From: Silene conica
Taxonomy: Eukaryota > Streptophyta > Magnoliopsida > Caryophyllales > Caryophyllaceae
Direction: 5' to 3'
Assembly: GCA_029255685.2 (NCBI GenBank)
Contig: CM055314.2
Location: forward strand, 7,768,399-7,832,398
DNA: 64,000 bases
Both the position numbers and the translations under genes were made by a program. Numbering within the stretch: position 1 is the first letter of the stretch; every line of letters starts with the position of its first letter. Below, piece by piece: positions 1 to 10,768 of this stretch. The notes beneath the pieces were generated by a model. It was given only the letters and a program-made list of their open reading frames with translations, did no database searches and was not told where the DNA came from.

Positions 1-649
1 TAGGTATACGCATTGGTCCACATAGATCTATGTGGATGAGTTCTAGTGGTAGAGAAGTGCTAATGACATTTTTGGATTTAAAGGAGTTCTTTACTTGTTT
101 CCCTTTTACACAGTCATCACAAAGAGATTTGAATTCAAATTTTATGTTAGGAATGCCATCTACTAGGTCAAGTTTTCTTATGGTATTTAGTGTTTTGGCA
201 TTCACATGACCAAGTCGTTTATGCCAAAGCCAAGGGTTATTCTTTTAAACACTCATGCAAGACAAGGTTTGTCCCGACAAGGAGTGAAGATTGGTCATGT
301 AAACATCCTTAACACGATTACCACTAAGAATGAGATTCCTAGTCTTTTCATCTATTATTCTACATTCATTTGCACGGAATTCAACAATATTACCACGATC
401 ACATAATTGAGAAATACTAAGAAGATTGTGCTTCAAACCTTTGACAAACAACACTTTGTCGACGCATAGTGACTTTGACTTACCAACTTTTCCAGTACCA
501 ACTATTTCACCTCGTTTGTTGTCACCAAAAGTCACCATACCGCCATCATAGGCCTTTAGTGAGAGAAATTGGTTTTTATCTCCCGTCATATGACGTGAGC
601 ATCCACTGTCCAAATACCAATTGCTGCTGCCTCCCACTATAGCCTGCAC
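1..649 (-). pseudogene. Copia pol start: protease, GAG-pre-integrase, integrase N-terminus
   Basis: The frame differs from that of gag. It opens just after the gag stop and shows the Copia protease active-site region (WYLDSGCSRHMTG). A TAA stop at 245-247 follows. The same frame then continues to the window edge with a GAG-pre-integrase/zinc-binding stretch (WHKRLGH, then a CDDC pair, then GKQ) and the start of the integrase core (HIDLCGPM). The HHCC pattern is intact on both sides of the stop, so a single point mutation is the simplest explanation. The first codon of the frame is GTG, so translation probably relied on frameshifting or readthrough from gag rather than on a separate start. Confidence 0.85.
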
Positions 650-653
650 ATAA

Positions 654-2678
654 TCAATTCGTTAGTTTAGGAACCCAGACTAGCTTGGGTTCCTTCTTAA
701 CATTCTTCTTTTTAAACACTTCCTTTTTGACCCATGATTGTTTAGCTCTTGAAGTACTTCTTTCTAGGTCAAGTTTTCTCTTTTCACATCCATTGAACTC
801 ATGACCGGTGTTACCACAATAGTTACAGATTATGTATTCAGCAAGACCAGCGTATTTTCTTCTTCTGAAGTCAGTTTGACTCGGATCTTGGTTTCTAATG
901 CAACAGTGTGTGTTACTGTTGCGTGAAAAACCAAGTCCAGTCATTTTCTCTCGACATTCATATTCTTGTGATTGCTTTAGAAGAAATTCTAGAACTCTCT
1001 GACTACCTTCCCATTTGAGATAGAAGGTTTTGGCCTCATCTAACTTTTTATTCAAGGTCTTGATTTCACTTAGATGTTCATGGTTTAGCCTTTGTGATTT
1101 GTCGAGAGCATGTTTAATGTGACTCACCTCATCACTCAACATTGATCCAACTTGTTGTAGTTGTTTGTTATCTTGCTTATAGAAAGTGAGTTCAAATAGC
1201 AAAGAGTCACGTTCCTTGGTGATTGTGGAGACACGTTTGTTAAGGCTGCTCAATTCTTTGTCAAGATCTGATGCAACAGTGCAAGAGTCTGTGACATGAA
1301 TTTGTTCCAGCTTTTTGGTAAGAGTACGATTCTGTTTTTGCAAACTCTTGATTTCATTTTCGACACTGGTTGAGGAGCTGGTTATGTCATTTTCATTTAG
1401 ACTTTCTTTTAGACAAATGTTTTCTTCAGCAATGTTCTCGATTTCTTCTTGCATTGCTTCAAGTTTATCATTTTGAACACGACACTTGTCTATGAATTGA
1501 TCTAATAAAATGCACACTTTATCTTTTGAGAATGACCGAGCCTTTTTCTTAAGTGAGTTTACCTCATTGTCGGAGTCAGAGTTGGAATCATTTGAGTGGG
1601 CCATAAGACATACGACCTTTTCTTTAGAGGATTTTGAGACACTTTTTGAAGAGTTTGACGAGACACATAACTTGGCATCTAATTCGTCCTCAAGGATTTC
1701 CTCCTCTTCGGAATCAGATAAACCCCAAATAGCCGTCATGACTTTTGCCTTATAATCTTGCTTTGCAACGTCACGTTTCTCCTTTGATTTAAATAGATCC
1801 CACTTTGGACATTCTTTGATTTGGTGACCCTTGTCACCACATTTAAAGCATCCAATAGTGGAGGTCGATTTTCTCTTAGGGAACTGTCGTTTACTAGCAT
1901 TAGTCTTAAACCTTTGAGAGCCCCTACCATTTATCATATTCGCAATGTTTTTGGTAAACAAAGCAAACTCATCGTCTCCATCCTCCTCATCACTAGAGAG
2001 AGCATTGAGAGCGAGCCCTTTCCCTTTGGAACTTTCCTCAGAACGCTTCACGAGGGTTAGTTCGTGAGCCATGAGTGAGCCCATTAGTTCATTAAGGGAT
2101 AGAATAGATAGGTCTTTTGCTTCCTCAATAGCGGTAACCTTTGGTTGCCATCTTTCGGTTAGGCTACGAAGAACTTTGCGAACTAGATCCTCGGGTTCAA
2201 AAACCCTCCCTAGATTTTTGAGTTCATTGACAATGCTAGAAAAACGAGAGGAGAGACTATTTATGGATTCATCCTTAGTCATGTTAAACATCTCGTACTG
2301 TTGCATAAGAAGATCTATTCGATACTTCTTTACTTGTGACGTTCCCTCATATGCAAGGCATAGGGTGTCCCAAATTTCCTTGGCCGACGTGCAGCCAGAT
2401 ATCCGATTGATCTCTTGTTCACCGATGCCATATTGAAGGATGTACATGGCTTTAGAGTTCTTTTCGACTTTTTTGTAATCTGACTCAACGTACTTGTCCT
2501 CGCTCTTTGGTGTACTAGTGCCATCGGCATTAGTGACAGAAATAGCGAGGGGGCCATTTTTGATTATTAACCAACACTCATAATCAGTACCCTTAACGTA
2601 GTGCTCCATGCGATGTTTCCACCATACATAGTTATCTCCCTTGAAGATGGGATACTTAGTGTGTTTATTTTCGTCCAT
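654..2678 (-). CDS. Copia gag polyprotein with two CCHC zinc knuckles
   Basis: A 674-residue open frame encodes the structural protein that packages element RNA into cytoplasmic virus-like particles. Residues about 60-210 match the UBN2/Retrotran_gag_2 type of Copia gag (WWKHRMEHY near residue 20, EIWDTL near 101). A CCHC knuckle (CX2CX4HX4C) lies at about 277-290 and a second of the same spacing at about 618-631. Between them is a charged Glu/Lys/Leu-rich stretch with coiled-coil character (about 410-590). Gag of most Copia elements is much shorter, and the long form with a coiled coil is typical of Sireviruses. The frame is open throughout. The start is the first Met after the primer site, 50 bp away. 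Confidence 0.9.
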   Translation of the reverse strand: MDENKHTKYPIFKGDNYVWWKHRMEHYVKGTDYECWLIIKNGPLAISVTNADGTSTPKSEDKYVESDYKKVEKNSKAMYILQYGIGEQEINRISGCTSAKEIWDTLCLAYEGTSQVKKYRIDLLMQQYEMFNMTKDESINSLSSRFSSIVNELKNLGRVFEPEDLVRKVLRSLTERWQPKVTAIEEAKDLSILSLNELMGSLMAHELTLVKRSEESSKGKGLALNALSSDEEDGDDEFALFTKNIANMINGRGSQRFKTNASKRQFPKRKSTSTIGCFKCGDKGHQIKECPKWDLFKSKEKRDVAKQDYKAKVMTAIWGLSDSEEEEILEDELDAKLCVSSNSSKSVSKSSKEKVVCLMAHSNDSNSDSDNEVNSLKKKARSFSKDKVCILLDQFIDKCRVQNDKLEAMQEEIENIAEENICLKESLNENDITSSSTSVENEIKSLQKQNRTLTKKLEQIHVTDSCTVASDLDKELSSLNKRVSTITKERDSLLFELTFYKQDNKQLQQVGSMLSDEVSHIKHALDKSQRLNHEHLSEIKTLNKKLDEAKTFYLKWEGSQRVLEFLLKQSQEYECREKMTGLGFSRNSNTHCCIRNQDPSQTDFRRRKYAGLAEYIICNYCGNTGHEFNGCEKRKLDLERSTSRAKQSWVKKEVFKKKNVKKEPKLVWVPKLTN

Positions 2679-2727
2679 AACTATAGGATCAACTCTTTTG
2701 GGGCTTAGCCAATATCAAGAGCACGAG

Positions 2728-2739
2728 GCTCTGATACCA
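2728..2739 (-). other. Primer-binding site (initiator tRNA-Met)
   Basis: On the - strand the 12 bases are TGGTATCAGAGC, the classic complement of the plant initiator tRNA-Met 3' end. It lies two bases inside the LTR boundary, between the LTR and gag, where reverse transcription is primed. Confidence 0.93.
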
Positions 2740-2741
2740 AT

Positions 2742-4137
2742 TGAAGAGTTAAGAACGAATAAACACCTAAGAGGGGGAGGGGGTGAATTAGGTGTGACCC
2801 TTTTAAAATTTTAACGACAACTACACTTGAGAGACTTAATAACGAGTAAGTTCACAAGATGAGCAAAGTGTTCTATGCAACAGTATGATTGACTGTTACA
2901 CAGAAACTTGGAATCGTTCAAGTAAGCGAGAATAAAGCGAAGAGTATGTAAGTAAATAAACAAACAACCAAAGTTAAAAAATTGGTTCAGTCTCTACTCC
3001 GAGACCTACGTCCAACCGTTATTTTATTGATTGTTTAGAAATTTACTCCAACAACTAAACGAATACAAGTAAAATAACTCGCCAACCTACTCCGGTTGCA
3101 TTTGCTCGAAGCTACTCCGCTTCAAGACTTGACTCAAACTTAAAGCTACTCCGCTTCAAGAGTTTTAGGACGTTCTATCTCTGGTTTACAGGATCAGAAT
3201 CTCAGATGTTCACTTAAGAACGTGGAGATTTACATTTAAGATCTAAACACGAGAATCATGGAACAAACTCATTATGTCACAGTGTAGCTTACTGATGCAT
3301 GGAGATTTTCAGACCGAGTTTGAGAAAAACGTTTGAAGACTTTTAAACCTAAAAATGGTTTTGCAAAACATAAAGAAAGAACTTTGAATGCTTAAGAGTT
3401 TTGCAGAAAACTTCAATAAATATTGTAAAAGCCTTAGCATTGAATGAGGCTAAGGGGTTTCTTTTATAGTACCTCAAATGTGGGTATTACCCAATGTGTA
3501 CTTCCTTTGTACTTTTGTCCATTGGATAATAGTTAGCCCACTTGACAAGTACATGTTGTTGTTTAGTTTTCATTGGCTCTTGACAAAGCAAATCAGATTT
3601 GTGTTTGTAAAATATCTTCTAATAAGATGCTTAGTACTATTTACATTTCAAATGTAAACAATTCATAAGTCCTTATTATTTTACGAAATGTGGTACACTA
3701 CGAATAAGACGGGTTTTTACGCTTCAATTCGTGCGTGCCAAAAGAGAAGATGATTTTACAAGAAAATAGATTTTGACAATTATTTTCAGAAAACTAAAGT
3801 GACTGTTTTGCACATTACTTGAAAACATTTTTCTCGTACTAAAAAACTCCATGCGGTACAGACGCAACAGTCTGATGGACTGTTGCATGACAAAGCTAAC
3901 ACTTGATTTTAACGAGGATGTTCCACTTACTCTTACATTTGTGACTTAGGTTACAAGGGGATGTTCTTGACTTGTGTTGTTCTTCTTGATCATGTTTGAA
4001 ACATAATGGATGATCTCTTTGTTGCCTTTGTTCTTCAATCCATTTGCTTAGCCTTGAATACTCAATTCATGCTACTTAAGAACAAACAATTAATATTAAC
4101 AAGGACTTGTCATCATCAACTTAAAATATTCTTAACA
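2742..4137 (-). repeat. 5' LTR of the Copia element
   Basis: 1396 bp. On the - strand it begins TGTTAAGAA and ends TTCTTAACTCTTCA, giving TG...CA ends with a short imperfect terminal inverted repeat. The start carries a tract (GATGATGACAAG) common in plant Copia LTRs. Inside are two direct copies of a 19-bp stretch centred on gctactccgcttc (near 3110 and 3143) and three short hairpins of one family (2879, 3277, 3865). The flanking target duplication cannot be checked because the other LTR is outside the window. Confidence 0.88.
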
Positions 4138-4984
4138 GCCCTGATCCTTCCCGTTTTTTCACTGTATTCACTCCATCCGTCTCAGTCTTGTTTAATATTC
4201 TTCAATTAATTTTTTTTAAGAGATTCCTCCTAAATCCTAATGTCAGCTTATATTCAGTAATTATTGCATGAGACGGTTCATTTATTAGTGATAAATGAAC
4301 GGTTTTTTTTTAAGGAAATGGACCGTCTTACAATGTGACACCGTTTTACTTTGTAACTACGAGTCTACAGAGGCGTATCCAGGACTCGATCATAGGGGTG
4401 CAAAAACTTAACAATTATTTCGACGATATGAACTAAAATTTAAACACAGTAAAATCGTGAGGCAAGAGTAAAACACAAAATTTAAAAAATTGGTTCTAAA
4501 TAATTCAATAAGGTATAAATAAAATAATTTGTATAAATTTGCAAGTATATAGCTCTTTAATGAGAAAATAATACATTTTATAATATAATCCAGATAATTG
4601 TAGCCTAATAATGATGTAGTTAGTGTATAAAAAATACTTAAGGGCGAGTTTCTCAAACTCGTTTCCTTAAATGTCATGTGAAGAAAGGGGAACTTATTTC
4701 TATGAGAACGTATGTGTTATACAGAACTATATTGCTCACAGTTGCCAAATTTTCCTCTCAAAGATGAGTGTTCTGAACTGCCTTAATATTATTCTGTTGC
4801 GAAGGACTATAAGATTTGAACTGATTCAAATTTTTCCGCTTTCCTGTGTGGGTAATATAACTCTCAGGAGTCCCAGTTATGTGCAAATATATTAAAACCA
4901 GTGTTCATTCTATTCTTACTGTTGAACTTCTTTTGTGTTCTGCCTCGTGGAGAGACTCATCGAATTTATATTTCTGCCTGTCAG
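4138..4984. other. Non-coding stretch with degraded repeat
   Basis: No gene is supported. From about 4371 the sequence (gaggcgtatccaggactcg) resembles the terminal region of the hAT-like elements found later in intron 1 of the gene at 11768 (near 11978 and 14001), so it is probably a decayed copy. The open frames here are short and lack recognisable domains. Confidence 0.4.
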
Positions 4985-5290
4985 CTAATAGAACGCTTTA
5001 ATTGGCGACTACCTGGTTATTTTGGACAAGGAAATGACAAATTTTCTTTTAGTCATGTTGATGATGTGGCGGACGGACATATATCAGCTATTAAGAAAGG
5101 CCGAGTAGGTGAAAGATATTTGCTTACAGGAGAGAATGCATCATTCAAGCATGTTTTTGATGCTGCAGCTATCCTTACTAATACAAGCAAGCCACGATTT
5201 GGGATTCCCTTTTTCGCAATTGAGGCATATGCATGGATCTGTGTTCTATTCTCTCGGATTACTGGAAAATTGCCATTGCTCAGCCCACCG
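4985..5290 (+). pseudogene. Exon relic of an NAD(P)-dependent farnesol dehydrogenase-like gene
   Basis: A 306-bp, 102-codon segment is bounded by a good acceptor (tgtcag before 4985) and a donor (gtatat at 5291). It encodes the middle of an extended short-chain dehydrogenase of the plant FLDH/dihydroflavonol-reductase-like group: a GYFGQGNDKFSFSHVDDV stretch, then RYLLTGENASFKHVFDAA and ISP-type features such as GKLPLLSPP. In full-length relatives this region follows the NAD-binding Rossmann half and the YxxxK catalytic motif. Neither of those, nor the C-terminal exon, is visible within several kb. The exon is undamaged but isolated, so it is called a gene fragment. It could be a real internal exon only if the flanking introns were very large and filled with repeats. 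Confidence 0.75.
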
Positions 5291-6179
5291 GTATATCATT
5301 TATCCTTCAAATTCATGTTTGAGTTTTTCATCTGCCTTTTCAGTATGAAAACCTATCCTACTGAACAAATTAGCCACACCTTAAATCCATCCTTAAATCT
5401 GTCTTATGTTCTTTGCGAAACAGACTTGTGTTTAACAAATCGGGTCATGTAAGGTTTGTGTTCGTGATGAACAATAGGTCATCAGTCAGTTAAATCTGAA
5501 CACAACCCAAGCATATAAGCAGGTCTGTAGCCATGGGAAATTGTAAAGGCTGAAGAGAAAGTGGGTCACAAGACTCACAACTGTAAAAAAATAATTGTAT
5601 TCATAGACACGCCAACTGTAATGGCGTGTCTCTTAACTTTTTTAATTTATTATTAATTTAACGTTAAACACGCCAAATCAAATGGCGTGTCTATTTCGTA
5701 TTTCAGGTCTGTATTTTCCGAGCCTACGTGGATACCATTTTGACAAATATTTTCAAAATCAACCCAAAACGATAAATATTTTATTTTTGAGCATTATTTT
5801 AAAAAATCGTTCCCTTTTAACTCATAAATGCTCTAACTTTTATAATAAAATGATATTTCTCGCATATGTTAAAAACAAAGGAACATTAGCCGGAATAAAA
5901 AAAAAACATATAAGTACATTTATTTTATAAAGATGTACGCATTTAGTTAATATAACTTGATTTTAATATTTATTTCAAAATTTTGGTAAGCTACTTTGAT
6001 AATTAATATGTATATAAATAACTTGATTTTAATTTTCGTAATTAACAAAAAAAATTCGCTAGGTTTTTTTAACTTTATTTTAAGATTTTTTTGATTTTTA
6101 TTGTGTCTCTTTGTTGTAGATTTAAATTTGTAATTAAAAAAATCAGTAACTTTCCAGATCTGATATTATTTTGCTAATA
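5291..6179. other. Non-coding, two GC-rich hairpins in AT-rich DNA
   Basis: Two perfect short inverted repeats share the same arm (acacgcca / tggcgtgt): 5605-5631 with a 7-base loop and 5668-5692. The rest is AT-rich and has no recognisable gene. The hairpins recall the palindromic core of the foldback element at 38.2 kb, so this may be a decayed relative of it. Confidence 0.45.
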
Positions 6180-6631
6180 TAGGCCCTGTTTGGTAAACAG
6201 CGGATTAATATTGGCAGAAGCAGATTTAAAAAGCAGATTTGACTAGCAGAATGATTTAGCGGATTTGACTAGTAGATTTATTTAGCAGAATTATTTTAGA
6301 GTGTTTGGTAATTAGCTGATTAAATTAGCAGATTGTCTAGAATCTTTGTAAAATGACATATAAGGACATAAAAAAATTATTTATTAAATATATAAAAGGA
6401 ATGTTAGTATTTTATTAAGAGGGTAAATAAGTCAATTTTTTTCTTTCTAATATGCTAATCCAATATGCTGGTAGGAGCAGCATATTGTAAAATAGCATAT
6501 TGGACCCCAATATACTATTTCAATATGTCGTTAACCAAACACCCTAAATAGCATATTGGTTGGTCAAACATGCTAATTGCCTCAAATATGCTAATTTTTC
6601 TGCAATATGTTGTTTACCAAACAGCGCCTTA
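6180..6631. mobile_element. MITE with CCTGTTTGGTAAACA inverted ends
   Basis: The left end reads TAGGCCCTGTTTGGTAAACA. The right end, reverse-complemented, reads TAAGGCGCTGTTTGGTAAAC. About 450 bp lie between the ends, with no coding capacity and many copies of an agcagatt/atatgct word. Such ends occur in both hAT and PIF/Harbinger MITEs. No clean 8-bp or 3-bp duplication was found, so the superfamily is left open. Confidence 0.75.
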
Positions 6632-8062
6632 GTACTTTTTTCTCTAATTTTTGTAAAAGTTAATATTTGAAGAAATTATACAATCAATAATACTCTCTAT
6701 ATGACGAATAATAGTAACAATATCTCAACGTAGTATCTCTAAGCTATTTACTTGTTCGTTTATTTGAAATAAAAGTTAATTGAATCTAATTATTTTTGAA
6801 AACTAATTAATTTTAATGATTTTTTAGTTTATCAAATTAAGAAAGAAGAAATCATTGAAATTTAATAGAATAGAATAATATATAGAGAAGACGGGGACGA
6901 GAGTAACTAATTAACTATTGATGATCACGGAGGGCCCTGCATCAACAAAAATTAACTTCTTACTTAAAATTCAACAGCCAATCATATCTCTCTAAATGTT
7001 GTTCCTTTTATAGAAACTCGATTTCAATTTATTACTATCGAAAGTTATTAAATCTGATGATTATTAAGGGTGCAATATTGTTGATTTTCTTAACAAATTT
7101 GTTTCGGATTTTATAAAGAAAATGTATTGCTATTAAGACCTTTTTTTCAATGTCAATATTGTTATAGTGTTAATTTGACTAATTCTTGAAGGTGGTTGTT
7201 TATATATATGACTTTTGCTATATTTTCTCGAAAATCATAGATCTATATTTTTTGTTAATTCTATGTGTCAGGTTTATTTGATCCTATTTAAAAAAGATCG
7301 ATCTACGTTTATTTCATTTTTTTAATCTACGTTTTTTGTTAATTTTTATTTCCTTATCTATTTTTTTGGGTTTTTTTAATCAACATTTTTTGTTGATTTT
7401 TAACTTATATTTTTTTTCAATTTTTCTACATTTATGTGACTACTTTTTTTGTTTAGATATTTGTTAATTACTTTTGATTGTCCAACTTTTTTTTTAATAT
7501 TGTAGAATATTTTAACTAATTTTTCTGAGTATATATAATTTTAGTGAACTTTTTATTTTCGAATTTAGAGTAAAATTGGTGTTTTATTATGAAGATAATA
7601 ATTATTTGTAATTTGTTAATGTTAAATGGAGGTTAAGTGATGAATGATTTTTGTGTGGGAAAAGAAAAAATGAAGACAAATTAAAGATACTTGTGTAGTG
7701 GTGGGGTAGGTTGAGAAAAGAAGCTTTTAAAATCCCTAAAATTAAGGAACCAATGAGAAAGCAAGAAAAACTATTCCTTTTATAGATAAAGGATTTCAAT
7801 CTTCATATTTTAGGAAAGACATATTCTCCATTTATTTTTGGTACATTTTCTCCCTTTTGGAAATACATAGTATTATATATTTTAGGAAAGTCATCCTCTC
7901 GATTTATTTTTGGTACATTTTCTCTCTTAAGGATTACATGGTATTATATTATACATATCCATTTTAGTATTTTAGTCATTAAACTTTATCTATTTTTAGT
8001 CAAATTACAGCTACCCAATCAATCTAAAGTTAAATCCGAACCATTAAAAAAATATTAAAACT
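6632..8062. other. AT-rich intergenic DNA with a 72-bp tandem duplication
   Basis: No gene is seen. A stretch beginning atattttaggaaag at 7805 is repeated at 7877 (period 72 bp), each copy carrying tttatttttggtacattttc. Long T-runs dominate the rest. Confidence 0.5.
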
Positions 8063-8419
8063 CAAGGCCGTCTCCGAGATTTCGGGGTCCATGTGCGCGA
8101 TTTTAAAAGTCGGCCTCAATACTTTATATAAGTATTATTTTGTATATTTACATAAAATAAAATTAGAAATTATTATACCACCCATTTTTTATAAATTATT
8201 TGGAACTTCATTAGTTAAGCTAAAAAAAATAATGTAAATGTACATTTTTTTCCAAGACTAACATATAAAACTTGAAAAATCAAGAAACTTTTCCAAGATG
8301 GCAGGAATTGAAAACGGGATGCCTCAACTAATACCCAATATCCCACTCATTTAGACAAATGATTTATATGCTACGTAAAGTACGTATATTACTGCACCAA
8401 ATAGGCAAATACTATAAAA

Positions 8420-10684
8420 CTAGTTTAGCACCCGTGCAAAAATGCACGGACATATGTAGATAATATTTGTAATTAAGTTTAAACCCGTATACTATAACAT
8501 TATATTAATCGAAATGTAAAACTTTTTATATAAACGATATTATATAGAAATAAGTATTCCGAAATCAACCTTAATAAATGGTAGGATGTAATTATAAATT
8601 TGAAAAGAATTATTACTTACTCCATTTCTAATTAGCTAATTTTCATAGTTTAGAGCAAATGATTCTTTCTAATCATTATAATAATCAAAATATTTAAATA
8701 ATCTATTTGTTTTTGTTTTTTTATTACAACAATATCGTCATTCAAGATACTCCCTTAACACTTACGTATCTTGAACGAACTTTATTAGTTGGGTAGCATG
8801 TATTAGCTACACTACACCAAAGTTAAAAAGTTGGGAAAATTTATGATTAGTTTTCACAAAATAGTACTGTAATGTAAATTGAATTTGATTAAAATATTAT
8901 TTTTAAAAATTTTTACTTTTTTAAAAAAAAATTAATTAAAAAAACGTTAGAAATTTTTCTTGACCCGTATTCTAAACATAAATCGATCCATAACCCGTAT
9001 GAGCCGACCCATATTTTGACTGATCCATTTGATAAGTCTATGGATAATACATCCACCATCAAATAACTACTTCAAGTCCATTAACTTTCATCTCAAGATA
9101 GAATACATAAATTTTGGAATACAAATGTATAAACCATGTCCGTTCTCGTAAATTAATTGATTTTGAGAGCACATAAAATTATGTTATTGTCAATACGATA
9201 TAATATTATATAGCCATGATGAGTTTGGTACGTCATACATTCACTTTTTTACTTGTAAACCTATTCCTATCTGGGTCCAAAACAAAACTCTGGCCAAACG
9301 GGCACATAATCGTGATGGGCTAGCCGCGTAGGGGACAAATTAACCCTACGTTTATTCATAACTATCTTAATTTACTTATCTATCTGGGATTGCAGGTCAT
9401 CTTCCTACTGCTTTTATTTTTGACATCTTTCAAACTTATTTTTTTTAAATAAACATGGTTAAAACTTGGGTGAAATTCCCAGTAGATCCGAGTTCAAGTC
9501 TCCCAAAGAGCAAAATCTTGTGGAGCATTCTTGGCCCAAGTCCATGCCTAAATAGACTTTGAGTCTGTCACCCTCGGGTGGGTAGCGGCTGCGGTTTCCC
9601 TCGTCACCAAAAAAACATGGTGTTTGCCAATTGCCATCTGATATTTTATGTAACATGCGATACTTTTTACGCAAAACTATTATTATTTTAACAGCCCTTA
9701 ATATATCATACAGTACGAAAAATTAAATTACCATTCGATATATTGTGTAATAGTCTATACTTTGATGTGAAACAAATTTTTAATTATAAATCTAACTTGA
9801 GTAGAGATAGAATATAATTTACAAATTAATTTATATATGCACGCATCATTTGGTCTTTACAAAGATATATGTATTTATTAGAATTGGGTTATTATATCTT
9901 AAAAGTGTGATTTAAATATCTAACTTTATTTGCTCTATAACACTTTTTATAAAATATATAAATAGTTATATTACGAATTCATATATTTAACATTCAGGCA
10001 ATATGTTAAATGTGTGATATAAATATTTAACTTTGCTCTATAACATTTCTTAATAATTATATTAAGAGTCCATATACATTAATACGAACAAATACTCTTA
10101 ATATAATGTTAAATATATGGACTTTTAATATAATGTCAAATATATTTTATTAGTCAGGCAACATAATTTAAAATATATAATTAAGATGTAATACAATTTA
10201 AAATATATACGAACAAATACTCTTAATTTTACTATACAAAATTTCTTTTGTTGTTCATTTTATAGAATATATATCCTTTAAATGCTACTATTTAATACTT
10301 ATTTGAGAAAAATTTATAGATGAAATGTTAACAAAATATATTCCCGTGCAACTTTACAAATTAATGAAATTGATTATTAATGTTATGAGTATATAAAATT
10401 TTAAATATAAATCTCCATGTGAGTAAAGATGAACAAAAATTTGTATACGAAAATATTGCCAAATAAAAAATACAATAAGAGGCTAACTTGGGTAAGTTTT
10501 TAATGTAATATAAACATGGTAGAAATTTTTTTTAAGAAGATATTCTACCTATACATATTACTCAAGTAAAAGATACGCAGTATAATTTTAGTATATTAAG
10601 ATTTGAGCGGGAAATTTTTTAACGTGGGAGTGACACGTGTCCATCCTGATGTATAGCGGTTCTTCTTTTATACTTATATATAGA
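8420..10684 (-). mobile_element. Non-autonomous Helitron
   Basis: On the - strand it starts TCTATATATAAGTATAAAAG (10684 downward) and ends with a 7-bp-stem hairpin (CCGTGCA/TGCACGG, 8432-8449), a short spacer and CTAG at 8423-8420. The flanking bases are A on the 5' side and T on the 3' side, the standard Helitron A^T target. The 2265-bp interior is AT-rich, contains a SINE, and shows no helicase or Rep frame. Homology of both flanks to the uninterrupted hAT copy at 12818 independently fixes the boundaries. Confidence 0.85.
9460..9612 (+). mobile_element. SINE with 9-bp target duplication
   Basis: A tRNA-like B-box (GAGTTCAAGTCTC) lies about 30 bp in. A GC-richer body (gagtctgtcaccctcgggtg) and a short A-run follow. 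The word aaacatggt flanks both sides (9451-9459 and 9613-9621), as expected for target-primed insertion. An A-box is not clear, so the 5' end may be truncated. It sits inside the Helitron. Confidence 0.7.
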
Positions 10685-10768
10685 TTTGTGTTTACTTATC
10701 CACTGGACTACCAAAAATTCGAGGCTTTGTGAAGCCGTACGACCCGCACATGCTAAAGATCGATCCTG

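Larger units (their letters stand above)
1..4137 (-). mobile_element. Copia LTR retrotransposon (Sirevirus-like), 5' portion
   Basis: Read on the - strand, this is a 5' LTR (4137 down to 2742), a primer-binding site, a long gag and the start of pol. The element runs off the left edge of the window, so reverse transcriptase, RNase H and the 3' LTR are not seen. The unusually long gag with two CCHC knuckles and a coiled-coil stretch, and the initiator-Met primer site, fit the Sirevirus/Maximus branch; the branch assignment is an inference. An in-frame stop in pol suggests this copy is inactive. Confidence 0.9.
8063..10768 (+). mobile_element. hAT-like non-autonomous element split by a Helitron
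   Basis: The left end (CAAGGCCGTCTCCGAGATTT at 8063) and the right end (ACCCGCACATGCTAAAGATC to CCTG at 10768) match the two ends of the intact copy at 12818-13377. The left piece aligns with that copy up to gcaccaaata. After 2265 bp of unrelated sequence the homology resumes at tgtgtttacttatc. The element is therefore one copy interrupted at 8420-10684. Flanking 8-mers (ttaaaact and tctttctt) no longer match, consistent with age. Confidence 0.75.
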
